The notes under the pieces were generated by a model. The model saw only the letters and a program-made list of their open reading frames with translations, had not been told where the DNA came from and searched no databases. From Vesta saturnalis (taxonomy: Eukaryota > Arthropoda > Insecta > Coleoptera > Lampyridae): 64,000 bases of DNA. The DNA is taken from assembly GCA_036346205.1 (NCBI GenBank), contig JARFJB010000967.1:2086001-2150000 (forward strand). The letters run 5' to 3'. Made by a program: the position numbers and the translations under genes. Below, piece after piece: positions 33,885-45,829 of this stretch; position 1 is the stretch's first letter, and every line of letters begins with the position of its first letter.

Positions 33885-36155
33885 TATTGCTCAGTCAATT
33901 TCTGCTGTCCCTCTGGCTGCCTTATACCTATCTCCGTAAATCGCACTATTTCGATATTTTAGGCCATTTACAGGACTGGTGGCATTTTGACACTGCAATA
34001 ATTACAAACAACGGGACAGATAAACAACAACAGTAAACGTAAACAAAACAAAAAGACAGGAAAAATTAAAAATACAAGAGTAAAAATCGCATTGTTGACA
34101 GGCTTTAGTAATAACATGAAACATGCTAGTTTGAATGAATTTTTTTTCGATAGGTGATTGCAAGAAAAAAGAAAGTATAAAAATCTTAAATAAAATACGC
34201 TGGCATTATTATTTTTTTTAAATTCTTATTTGTTATTTAAGCAAAACCAAAAAAATCTTGGATTAGCTAAGTTTAGAATAGAAGAATGGATCGTTTTAGA
34301 AGGAACTCAACCTAATTCTAAATTTCTGACTTTTCGTTTTTTATAGGTGCTTCCAACAAGGTCAGCGATCTGGAAATTAGTATCTTTAATTTTTTCCAAT
34401 TATCTTCGAGACAATAGAAGAAAATTATTGCACTGAGATTTTTTTATAGCTTTTACTCTGTTTTATGCAAACCAAACGAAAAGAATATATTTTTTATTTC
34501 CAGAAAACAGCAAACGTTATATTTTTCAAACGTCCTTGAATCTTTTTGAAAATTGACACATATCGTAAAATCTGAACAACTTTTTTCTTTAAAACTTTTT
34601 GATATTTTGTCATCTAATTCCACTTTATATATATATATATATATACTTATTTCGAATTGTTTACATTTGTCGCCATGACAGTGGCCAAGTGACATATGTC
34701 AAAGTAATGTTCTTTGTTATTTGGTACGCTAAATCGATTGCAAGTAACATTTTTTTTAAATCTTAATAATAAAATATGTTTCAATTTGTTGCATACTCTT
34801 GGCCGGGCACTAACTATATCTATGGCAAATTGAATTTTAAAATACATTATCAAATGGCAATGTGTAAGAAACGTATTTCTTTATTTAGAGGGAATGACTT
34901 GCCTTCAAAGCCAACATGTTAAGTTCTGTCACATTTTCGTTAGAAAAACGATCATTTTTGACACAATATCAGACGCTACTTCCGATAATTGATCGAAATC
35001 CCTTGAGTATATAACGGACGAGATATGATCTGCAAATTGATAGGTATAATCAATATTTGTTATGAATTAAATCGTTTGTATATAATACGAATAGTATAAG
35101 GCCAATTATTGATTCCTGGGTCACAGCTTGGTTAACGGTGAGAGGCTCAGACTAAAATTTGTATAAATAATTGTGGGCCCAGTCTAATAGACATGTTCGA
35201 AATTTTATATGTAGGAGTAGGATTTTATTAATTCAGCACAATGTACTCTAAATCCATATCAAGTATGAAGAATGAAATTACTCATGAACGTAAAAAACAA
35301 GACACGTGAATGTTCTGTTTAATGGCACAATCTGTAGCTTTTGACAAGTACAAATACATGTATAAATGAGTATAGTGGCAAATAACTAGAAATAAATAAT
35401 TATAACTCCTCTAATAATATATTAATTCACACCTATCCTGTTACACGTCCAAACCGCACTAGGCGTCGTGCAGGTTTACCGAAGTAAGGGGATCGCCAAG
35501 CCACATTCAAACACCTTGCGCTCACCATAAATCTACAACTTATAATGCTCAGTCAAGGAAAAACTGTCCCTAGGCGTCGCCACAATCTTACATTTTTCTA
35601 AAATAAATAGTCCTGCTCAGTAAAACCATGCACAACTCAAACGCAATCACACTTGAAGAGAAATTTATCAAACAGCTTAATACAATTAATACTTATAAAA
35701 TTAAAATACACGGATCTTCGGAGACTTATTGATCACACCCCGAACATTCCAAGATTACAAGTCATAAAATGTTAATTTTAATACTTTTTTCAGTATTCCT
35801 CGTATACATATAAATTTATATTTCTGTAATGTAAACTGAATCAAATAAATATTGGTTTAAATGTTTTTATATCAAGTTCCAGCAAAATTTAATACATAAC
35901 TATCAGAAATAATATCTTTTCTAAATACTTCCTCTTTCAAAATCTTATTTAAACATTCACTAATAGGTTTGAATTTTAATACTACAAATCTGTAATCTAT
36001 ACTTAATAAAAATATTCTGTTATTCGTGTTCTGTATTTTACTGACTGTAAAATAATTCAAAATAATTAACTTTTGTAATCTATCTGGCCTATAAAGCAAT
36101 TTCAGATCAATCATTAAACTCAAAATATTCAAAGATTAATTCGATTATTATAGGC
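33885..36155. other. Non-coding, nothing recognised apart from a short TA run
   Basis: Includes a (TA) run at 34626-34646. Open frames on the minus strand near 34453-34853 and 35872-36132 have no domains and are A+T-biased chance frames. Confidence 0.4.
34626..34646. repeat. (TA)n microsatellite
   Basis: About ten uninterrupted TA units. Confidence 0.95.
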
Positions 36156-37824
36156 TGTAATGCGCCCTCTTCTAGTGGGTTATCTGTTTATGCGCCTTCT
36201 GGTTTGGTAACCCAGCGCGGTTTTATTTTGCCTCGGCTTTACTCAATCGTGTTTATAATTTACTATAAACGGGGTGTGGTTCGTATTAACTAGTGGGCGA
36301 CACTGTCACCTTAAATAAATATCTTAAAGCGTTTTAAAACGTATATTGAATAAATTTAACAAAGTAATATATTAATGAGCAACACAACAAATGTATTTTC
36401 TTCAGGGGTTTGAAGGCTATGGACTCGTTCTCCTGGGGGCGGCTTCCTAGGTGCGTAATCGTTTCTGGAAATATAAATATGTATATTATCTTAACTTACT
36501 CCTTACTTAGTATGTAATATTCATATTACGGTCCTGTATTTACAGAAGCGGGTGCAGTTGCAACTAGTAATCTCGATACCGTTTTGGGTCGGAGGCGCCA
36601 GCGCAATGAACTCGAATCGTTTCGGGGACGGAGAAAATCAATATCGTGCTTATCCTTCAGTAACTCTGGAGCGCTGAAGCGAGTATGTCGTACTCCCAGG
36701 AAATAATACACGCGAAATGCGCGTATGCAAATGGGAGATCTCGGGACTGTCTTTCTTTAATTTAGAACCGGTTTGATTAGGCAATTAGATTATTTATCTA
36801 ACGGAATTAATTACGGATTTCGATACTAAATTTAATTATATACAATTAATCAAGGGAACAAAATACTTGATATTAAAACTACTCTAAAATGAATTTAATA
36901 GTTTTAAGGTAAATCGTAATATACACCAGGTCGTAGTTGTATTATTTAACTATCGGTAAATATTGGATAATTTACGTACTATCTAATTTATTTACAAACG
37001 ATCTCACTCTAGGTGTTTCGCGATGGTTATATTGACTACGAATTTATGCAACAGGTTTCGGGTGTACTCTCCTGCGATCAAAGGCACTGTGTGTGGTTTT
37101 ATTGTGTTTGTCTGTATGTATTGTATGTATGTGTTTCGAGCGGGGTCTCAGTAATACCCAGAAGACATAGGCGATGGCCTGTCTTAACCGGATGGACTAA
37201 GAGAAAGGTCGTAGATCTTTACAGCCCTGTAACTACCCTTAACCCTCAAGTGTTTGCGAGTGACGTCGGGGGTTACCCCTGCGTGGCACTCTTGGCGTTA
37301 GTGTAAGGTTATAACTCCTGGAGACTCAGCCCGGCGTTATTTACGTGTGATAGTGTGTTACTAGGTATGGTTGGATTGTATAATTTACCAACTTACGTGT
37401 CTTTTGATTGCAGTACAAACGTTAGGTTGCCCGGCGTGACGTGGTGCGCGTTATCATACGGTCGCGATGGACTCCTCGGTCGCAATCAACAGGTCGGTGC
37501 TTACACGAAGCAATCGGTACGGTGGCGGGTACTGGATATCGGCTTGACTTGAATCTACTTCGATTCATCATCCTCTTCTTCACGCGCGTCGCGGGTCTAT
37601 AAAGGTGCATCTGTGCGCGACTACCGTGCGGGGGATGCCGTTATTTGATTGATTGAAATCGTTTTGACGTGCAAAAACTTACTGGTTTTTAGAAATACAC
37701 GTCAGCGGTGATTAATAAATTATTTGTTGTGCAATATCGAGTAAACTTTTGAAATTTTAGATATAGGATGGTCCGCAAATAATTTATTCTAAAAAGCATA
37801 CGTAAAGGACGCTGGTTCTTTACA
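36156..37824 (-). repeat. Solo LTR B, 1.67 kb, same family as LTR A
   Basis: Begins TGTAATGCG and ends TTTACA. The flanking tetranucleotides are AGGC (36152-36155) and AGGT (37825-37828), a slightly decayed 4-bp duplication. Collinear with LTR A but shorter and well diverged, so inserted independently. No internal coding region. The open frames at 37013-37306 and 37355-37610 are not conserved in LTR A and are not genes. Confidence 0.8.
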
Positions 37825-37829
37825 AGGTG

Positions 37830-40589
37830 TAACACATTAGGTAAATTTACTAAGGTTAATGCTAAATTTTTTCTCAGTTGACACAAATAAACAACAAAAG
37901 TAAATTAAATAATGGGTATATAAAAATCAATTCTTATAGATTAAAAATTCCCCAGAATCGTATGTACTAAACACATTAAAATAGATAATGTTCGATTATC
38001 CTTTTACTTATAATAAAAAAACCTTAACTCATAAAGCAAGAATGAACTTAAAGGGTACTGTACTGTACTGTACTGTTATCTTTTAAATAAAACCTAGAAC
38101 CATTTCTTACAAATTACAGTACTGTCCGGGATATAGTGAAGTCCATATGGTCTCCTTCCAGTAATTCTTTTTAAATTTTGCACTGGCACAAAACACAGAA
38201 GACGATCGGACTGGCTGAATAACCGGCCGCTAAACTCACTAATGAACGCAAATGTCTGTCGTCTACACGCGCTTCATATGGGCTCTTTGTTTTAAAATTT
38301 GCCCTTCAACGTAAACGGTTATCACAATAACTGCTTCCACATAAATATTAAAATTCTTAGTTGCACTTATACAATTGATTCTATATTACTACCAATTGTA
38401 CACATGTACTTCATTCAATGTAAATGATGACCGCTAATCTCTTAACTGAATTAACAAACTTATAATTCGGTTACTTAAAGGGTTACTTCAGGCTTTCTTT
38501 TTATTATTATCGTCGCGCGCTCTATTACTGAACACTGTCATCAAGATATTTTCAGTGTTATTTTAAATGTGCTTTTGCACTTTTTAAATTTCTTGGAAGG
38601 AAGCCACTATTATCTCCTTTCAATTCACACTTCAACTATTTATTTATGAATCTTTGTATATGATTTTATCCCCGTTATGGGCTATTGCAGTCGCTTATAT
38701 GTGTACTGCTGAACTAAATTTTCGTAAACAAACTCCAACTCCATCACATTCTAACAACTTCATTCTTGCAGACGCACTCCATATTATTGCACAGTGTTAC
38801 AAAATTTCTACAAACAAAAATATGCATACATATTCCTTACTACACATTAATGCAATATCAACCGATTATAATCTTACTCACTCACACGTCTACAATAATT
38901 TCTTTAATCCGAATTCTATAGTGCTAGTTCAATGCATTCAACTTAAAAAATATTTCTACGACAACCAAATATTCTTTCATATGACACACAATGCTCCATT
39001 CAATTCCAGCGGCGCATCATTTAAACCAACGTACATTCTGCATACACAATAGAAATTTTTTTTTCATGCAAACTCACTTCAATTACATTCAAAATACGTT
39101 CCATACGTTATCAAGATACTGCATATACACGATACGTCAAAAGAACCTTACAATCCAAAGTCCCTTTTTACTTTCGCAAAGTGTGCAGAAAAACGAACAA
39201 GAGTTTTTAACATCCCTAGTATTCGCAGCAAAGTAATTAAATATATTAGTATAGTACAGTACTTAACTATGAAAGCATATTTTAACCACACATTTTTTAA
39301 GCTCGTTCTTGAATAAATTACTTGAAATTTTGCTTTTAGTTTACCTTGTATTAAAAATTAAAAAAAAGATTTGTGTAAAGTCGACTATCTCATAAATGTC
39401 GACATGATGTATGTAAACAAAAAACTGTTTGTCTTAAATTTGCTTTGTTTTTTTACAATATTATTCAAGTAAATTGTGTTTCGCGGTACTATTAGATTAC
39501 GGAAAGTGTACTATTTACCTTCCTTATGTACTATGACAAATAATTATTATAATCATTATACTGAAATAAAAATGAAGTTATAGTAGTGGTTGTATTATTA
39601 TATTATTACTGAATAACTATTTAATTATTCAAACTATTTAATGGTTAGTATTTTTGAATAATATAAAAATTCTCATGTAAATATTACTTACGACTTATTC
39701 TTAAATAGCATTTTTGTATTAAACTAACAAAGTAAGGCATCGGACAACCGTACGCTTACATTTCAACTTCAGTACTAAGGCTCAAGTCCTTTGAGCCCTC
39801 GGGAAACGTGGAATTGTATTACTTATGATTCGGCACGCGATCGGTCAAATTCGCGTTTCTCCACTTAAATCCAGCAAAACGTTGCGACTCAGAATTTGAG
39901 AGCCCCATTTTCATTAAAACAGTGTCTAAGATGAATATAATAAAATATCTAAATGCCACACTTTGTAAATGTAATAAGTGTTGATATTATTGTTAATATT
40001 TATTGCATTAAACTGGAATATATATTTATGCAATATATTTTTAAATGTAAGTAATAACTTACTTTCTCTGGTTCTAGTCAGCCCTCAGAGCCTTTTAGGA
40101 TCAACACCACTGTTTGCAATTTAGCTCAAATAAATAAATCGATTTATTCAAAACCAATCATCGTGTTTAAGAACGAATAAACGTTTAAAATGCATTACAC
40201 ACAATCTTTCATGAAGGATAAACAAATAAACCAAATTATAAACAAGAAAGGTAATAAATGGAATGCAGCGATAATCTAAGGCAAATAGGTGCCAATTTAA
40301 TCACTTCCACTGACATGAAGAATGCTACATTGCAATTCCCAGAACCAGCTACTGAGATTACTGAAAGGTGAACCACAAAACAGTTACGTCTTTTTACATA
40401 AGCACTCATAAATATGTCTAAATGAACAACAATATTATCCTACGAGGGATGTACAGTACTTGTCCCTAGCATAGATGACTGAAATATGTTGCCCCTAGTA
40501 GCCGCACTTGTTTTGTTATTTTATTGAGAAACAAACTGTCAAATTTGCTTAGCCGAGCTTTAATAGTGTGAAAGTAGTGGTTACACGAA
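37830..40589. other. Non-coding, nothing firmly recognised
   Basis: Contains a short (GTACT)n run near 38055-38077 and a G+C-richer island near 39740-39930. A 132-codon frame at 38654-39052 lacks an ATG near its start, has no domain and is A+T-driven in composition. Confidence 0.4.
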
Positions 40590-41630
40590 ATAGAAAAAAG
40601 TGAGGTTCATGATGTCATCAAGTACCTACGAAAGAAAGGTTTAACACCTAGAGAAATTCATACAGATATAGTTGGCGTACTTGGAGATTCTGCTCCTTCC
40701 TATCAAGCAGTCAAAAATTGGTCGCGTTCAAATGTGACAGAACAATCTGCGAATATGCAAAAGGTGCCGGTCGGCTGCATTCTGCGTGTACTCAAGAAAA
40801 CGTTGATCTTGTGAATGACATGATCAGAGAAGATCGTCGATTGACAACAAGACGTGTAATGGAGATAGCCGACCTTTCAAATGGTGCGATTGAAACCAAA
40901 ATAAAGGACTTTTTAGGGCTTCATAAGGTGTCAGCAAGATCGGTACCTCGAATATTGACGCCCGAATAAAAGCGTTTGAGAGTCACTTCTTCAATAGCCA
41001 ATTTAGCCCTGTTTAACCGTAATCCTAATTGTTTCCTCGATCGCTATGTTACGGTTGATGAAACTTGGGTTCATCACTTCGATGCCAAGTACAAACAACA
41101 AAGTACGGAGTGGCGTCATCTGGTATCTGCCCCTACACGTAAATTTCGTGTATAGGCTTCAGTGGACAAGATAATGGCTACAGTTTTTTGGGATGCCGAA
41201 GGAGTCTTACTGGTAGATTTTTTGGAACGTGGCCACACAATCACTGGTCAATATCATGCAACATTAGCTACAAAACTTCGTTATTGCATTAAAGAAAAAA
41301 AAAAGGAGGAAAACTGTAACGCGGAATTCTCTTTCTTTAAAACAACGCCCCAGTTCGGCAGTTCATAAGACCCTTATTTCCATGAATGCAATTCATGACG
41401 CTGGGTTTGAAGTTATGGAGCATCTACTTACCTCCCAGTGATTTTATTAATTTCCAAAACTAAAAGAGAGTCTTCGGGAAACAAAATTTGAGGGCGATGA
41501 CGCGGTTATGGTAGCAGTGCAGGACTTCTTCTGTGATCAAGAATCCGAGTTTTTCAAGAATCGGGTTGTTATGCTTAAACATAGGTGCAATAAGCGTCTT
41601 CACGTTCAAGGGGATTATGTTGAAAAATAA
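40590..41630 (+). pseudogene. Mariner (DD34D-type) transposase pseudogene
   Basis: Starts IEKSEVHDVIKYLRKKGLTP, with REIHTDIVGVLGDSAPSY as the first HTH, then MIREDRRLTTRRVMEIADLS, the linker KVSARSVPRILTPE and a stop. The core shows YVTVDETWVHHFDAKYKQQ (first Asp), MATVFWDAEGVLLVDFLERG, then a damaged second-Asp block in which the expected DNAPxH reads NNAPV in a shifted frame. A deletion removes the SPDLA part, leaving PPSDF. The end FPKLKESLRETKFEGDDAV to GDYVEK and the stop at 41628 is intact. The layout is that of Mos1/mariner-like proteins of about 345 residues. Terminal repeats were not found. Confidence 0.8.
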
Positions 41631-41747
41631 TCTTCATTTAAGCAACACCCGGTGGATAGTTTGGCCCTTCTTGTTTTTTTATCGAATTTCGAAGTTAAAA
41701 ATTTAAAATATTTTGTTTCGTATTGTTGAGTGAAATTGGTTATAAGT

Positions 41748-42770
41748 TTTTTTTGAGATGGTTAAAATATTTCGAATGAGGCATTTAAAATTAAATATAA
41801 AAGAGTATACATTTTTAAAACTTTCATTTAAGTCACATGTTTACGTATTTGGGGAGAACTGGTTTTAACAGTTAGTATTCTAATTTTAGGAAGGTCATAT
41901 ATGTATTTTTCTTTTGGTTTCATTTCCTTAATAAATTGAAGTTTTTAAATTATATTCCTGGTTATTTTAAGTATTATTAAATGTAGCTCGTTGAATTAAA
42001 ATAAAATGTATATCTGAAACTTCATCTCTTTCTTCAATCTGTTATCCTAATTTGAGAAGTATAAGATGTGGACATAAATTTACTTTTACGCGCATAGTTA
42101 AGATGGCGGCGAAATTCTTTTTAAAAGTTTACCGAATCGTTTTGATTCATTGTGTTCTTTATAAAGTTCACAAAGTTTGGTTGCTCAACTAGGTTCCGTT
42201 TTAATTAAGCTGTGGACTTATCAGTTCTTGGAAGTAGCACGTTTTTGTCTTGTGAAACTTATAGCTTGCAATTTTTGGTTCTGGATAACCACGAGTGACT
42301 CTCAGGATGATGAGGTAAGAAGAATTGGGACAATGGTAGTTTTTTAGGCTGAGTCTAAGGTTAGAACGGGAGCGTTGTAGACTCCCGTTATCACGGCACA
42401 GTCGCGTATTCGAAATAGATGTGCTAGTAGTAGATGGAATCTTCTTACGTCGGTACCATGGTGAAAGAGCTTTCGTAGGGGTATCTTCCCCGTTAACCCT
42501 TCATAGGGGATAGCGTTTAGGCTCACCCATCTCGGTAAGATAATATCGTACCGTATACCGTTGTCAGTGATTGACAGTTTCGAGTTCAAAGAATGTGGTT
42601 ACTGGTAGTACGAACCTAGTTTCTTTTGGATGAATATCGCCATTTTGGAGGATTATTTGTAAAGAGTTTCCAGTTATAATGTTAGTTTCGACTACATAGC
42701 TGGCCATGATAAAGAACAAATTTGCTGTATATAGTGTCGTTTTAAGTAAATACACTCTACGAAGTTTTTT
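41748..42770. repeat. Tandem duplication, unit 1 (about 1.02 kb)
   Basis: Nearly identical to 42771-43795. Starts at AAGTTTTTTTTGAGATGG and ends at TACACTCTACG. It contains AAGATGGCGGC near 42108, a good match to the YY1/Pho binding consensus, present in both units. It carries two overlapping minus-strand frames (42755-42564 and 42589-42344). Confidence 0.9.
42344..42755 (-). CDS. Two overlapping hypothetical frames in tandem unit 1
   Basis: MASYVVETNIITGNSLQIIL (from an upstream ATG at 42755) overlaps by 26 bp, in another frame, with MNSKLSITDNGIRYDIILPR (42589-42344). A single frameshift would join them into one protein of about 145 residues. No domain recognised. The same pair sits in unit 2 at 43785-43374, with only three residue changes, but the duplication is too young for that to show selection. 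They could be a fragment of an unrecognised element protein or chance. Confidence 0.25.
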
Positions 42771-43795
42771 TTAAGATGGTTAAGATATTTCGAATGAGGC
42801 ATTTAAAATTAAATATAAAAGAGTATACATTTTTAAAACTTTCATTTCAGTCACATGTTTACGTATTTGAGGAGAGCTGGTTTTTTATTGCATATTAACA
42901 GTTAGTATTCTAATTTTAGGAAGGTCATATATGTATTTTTCTTTTGGTTTCATTGCCTTAATAAATTGAAGTTTTTAAATTATATTCCTGGTTATTTTAA
43001 GTATTATTAATTGTAGCTCGTTGAATTAAAATAAAATGTATATCTTAAACTTCATCTCTTTCTTCAATCTGTTATCGTAATTTGAGAAGTATAAGATGTG
43101 GACATAAATTTACTTTTACGCGCATAGTTAAGATGGCGGCGTAATTCTTTTTAAAAGTTTACCGAATCGTTTTGATTAATTATGTTCTTTATAAAGTTCA
43201 CAAAGTTTGGTTGCTCAACTAGGTTCCGTTTTAATTAAGCTGTGGACTTATCAGTTCTTGGAAGTAGCATGTTTTTGTCTTGTGAAACTTATAACTAGCA
43301 ATTCTTGGTTTTGGATAACCACGAGTGACCCTCGGGATGATGAGGTAAGAAGAATTGGGACAATGGTAGTTTTTTAGGCTGAGTCTAAGGTTAGAACGGG
43401 AGCGTTGTAGACTCCCGTTATCACGGCACAGTCGCGTATTCGAAATAGATGTGCTGGTAGTAGATGGAATCTTCTTACGTCGGTACCATGGTGAAAGAGC
43501 TTTCGTAGGGGTATCTTCCCCGTTAACCCTTCATAGGGGATAGCATTTAGGCTCACCCATCTCGGTAAGATAATGTCGTACCGTATACCGTTGTCAGTGA
43601 TTGACAGTTTCGAGTTCAAAGAATGTGGTTACTGGTAGTACGAACCTAGTTTCTTTTGGATGAATATCGCCATTCTGGAGGATTACTTGTAAAGAGTTTC
43701 CAGTTATAATATTAGTTTCGAGTACATAGCTGGCCATGATAAAGAACAAATTTGCTGTATATAGTGTCGTTTTAAGTAAATACACTCTACGATCA
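42771..43795. repeat. Tandem duplication, unit 2
   Basis: Second copy, differing from unit 1 by scattered substitutions and one insertion of about 10 bp (TTATTGCATA near 42890). The high similarity contrasts with the decayed surroundings, indicating a recent event. Confidence 0.9.
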
Positions 43796-43799
43796 CTTC

Positions 43800-44269
43800 T
43801 TCATTCATCTGGTTGATGAATGAAGTCAAATTTATGTGTTCAACGAAATTATTATGATTGTTACGACTTATTTTTTTTGTTATTTATTTTAAAACCTAAG
43901 GTAGATAAATTTGGGTTATTTTAGCTTCCAGGACTCAATTTACATCAGTTTTATTGGAAATGTAACCATAAAAATTATGTTCAATGTGTTATAGACAAAA
44001 TACCAATTGTTTATTTTAATTTTTATTAAATTTCACTATATGTATAGTGTTTGCTAAGTGAGTGTTATATTTTTCATTGTACACATTTGTAACCTTAATA
44101 TGTTCACAGAACGTTCGCATTACTACGTAATTCAGAATTTAATAATTTAGACGTTTTGGATGGCATTCAGTTATTGAGTACTTTACTGGTTTTACAGGAA
44201 TTGTAGATTTACATAACTTTACGAAGCTTTATTAAGCTTTAACGTAAGGGCTAGTGACAATTCCTTGAT
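43800..44269. other. Non-coding, nothing recognised
   Basis: Begins with a short palindrome (TTCATTCATCTGGTTGATGA region). The rest is featureless. Confidence 0.4.
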
Positions 44270-44545
44270 TTGAGCACCTATTTTATGTTTTTCTTGTAAT
44301 AGGTCACTTTAAAACAAATTTTAGAATGTAAGGTAAAGTAATCATGTAGTGAGTCGGTCGTTGATCGAACATCTGTGTTGTTTCGTGTATACGAGAGCTT
44401 TGCGAATAGTCGCTACATTTTGAAAATGTTTTTATGGGAAGCAACCTACCGATTATAGACCCTATTGACTGGACTGATGATGCCAGACAGGCAAGAAGTT
44501 TGTTATTTGTTGTGGTGAAGTTGTGTATTTTCTTAGAATTTAGGT
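44270..44545 (+). repeat. Dispersed repeat, inverted partner of 26530-26835
   Basis: Shares the GTCGGTCGTTGATCGAAC block and flanking sequence with the reverse complement of 26530-26835. Class unknown. Confidence 0.65.
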
Positions 44546-44549
44546 ATTA

Positions 44550-45300
44550 TATCCCGATTTCAACGTTTGATAAATTTTAAGGGTTTTTTTATACATTTTC
44601 AATCGCGTTGAGTTTTGTTGTTTACGTATTTTTGTTTAAATTTACAAATTAATTATCGCTTTGATCACTTATTTTTGGGTATTTGAGCCAATGATTTTGG
44701 CGCCAAATTTATCGAAATGTTTAATGAGCTTTAGGTTTTATGTTCGCAATTTTTCGGCTTTCATATAAATCCTAGAATTTAATTGGAATTTAGATGAACT
44801 TCGCGTCAAGGTTTTTGGAATAGAATTTTTAGTAGTAGAGTAGTTTATTTTTGAGTGAACGTTTTGGTTTCCTGTTATGCCAATCTAAGATCTGTGCATG
44901 ACGTTTTTCCCGCTATAAATGTTTTATAACAGGTGGCGCCTTTTTGACAATTTTTACCCGAATTTGGTGTTGTTGGAGTTGTGACGAGTGCCCTTTTGCG
45001 TCTTTCAGAAAGAATGACGCCCACGCCACTGAGCTACGCTATGGCATAAATTTCCTTTACCGGCTGACTGCTCTAGAGGGTATTTATCCTGTAATATATT
45101 CTATGCTAAGGACATTAAATACTGTACATCCCTCGTATGTGAAATTATTATTTTCCAAAAATTAATAGAACTACTTGATCGTAAGTTATGAACACATAAA
45201 ATATTAGTAATAAAGAACGTTATTAAAGCGCCCTTAGGCATAGTTCTCGTCTTCAATAAAATTTCACAGTTATTCTGATTTCGCAATTCCACCAAACACA
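44550..45300. other. Non-coding, nothing firmly recognised
   Basis: Near 45005-45045 the minus strand reads GCGTAGCTCAGTGG, an excellent tRNA/SINE A-box, but I find no convincing B-box or cloverleaf next to it. Confidence 0.35.
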
Positions 45301-45311
45301 GATATCTTACT

Positions 45312-45712
45312 TTAAAGAGTGTCTAGCATTAACTCTTATTAAATTAAGATTTACAGTTCCCAAATTTCTTAATCTAAACGATACATCATCAGAAGCGCAA
45401 TAATTCTTTCCAGTGTATTATGTCAACAGTTAGACGCTTTCTTCTACAGAGCAGTAATTAATTTGCCAACCTGGAAAACGCCACTTATTAAAACAAAAAA
45501 ACAATGAACAAATTTGTTGGGACGCGCAATGTGAACCGCCAAATTTTATAGCACGAAATGATTACATTTCTAACAAATTCCTGAACGCGTGTTTAAGTAC
45601 AAAGCCGTAGCGACGCCTGACGTCGCTACATCAAATACACCACGTGCGTAAATTACACATTTACAGAGTGTCTAGCATAAATTCTTATTAAATTAAGATT
45701 TACATTTAACCA
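45312..45712. repeat. 40-bp direct repeat pair about 350 bp apart
   Basis: GAGTGTCTAGCATTAACTC.. continuing TTATTAAATTAAGATTTAC is found at 45316-45354 and again, with one or two changes, at 45666-45706. It lies just 3' of the BEL/Pao remnant (minus-strand sense) and may be part of its LTR or 3' UTR. Confidence 0.6.
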
Positions 45713-45829
45713 AAGAAAATTTTAATTCCACAGAAGTTAAGGTACCAAACTGCTACACGGGATTTCATAATAATGCAATTAAATTTAGCAACACCTAAGC
45801 TTTTTCGAGCATCTGCAATGAATTAATTA

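Noticed and set aside
37013..37610. Plus- and minus-strand frames of 60-97 codons in solo LTR B
   Set aside because: Not conserved in the homologous solo LTR A, so not coding.
38654..39052. 132-codon plus-strand frame
   Set aside because: Begins at a non-ATG codon, has no domain, no supporting splice signals and a composition expected from A+T-rich DNA.
45005..45045. Possible tRNA or SINE (A-box GCGTAGCTCAGTGG on the minus strand)
   Set aside because: No B-box at the right distance and no cloverleaf could be drawn.
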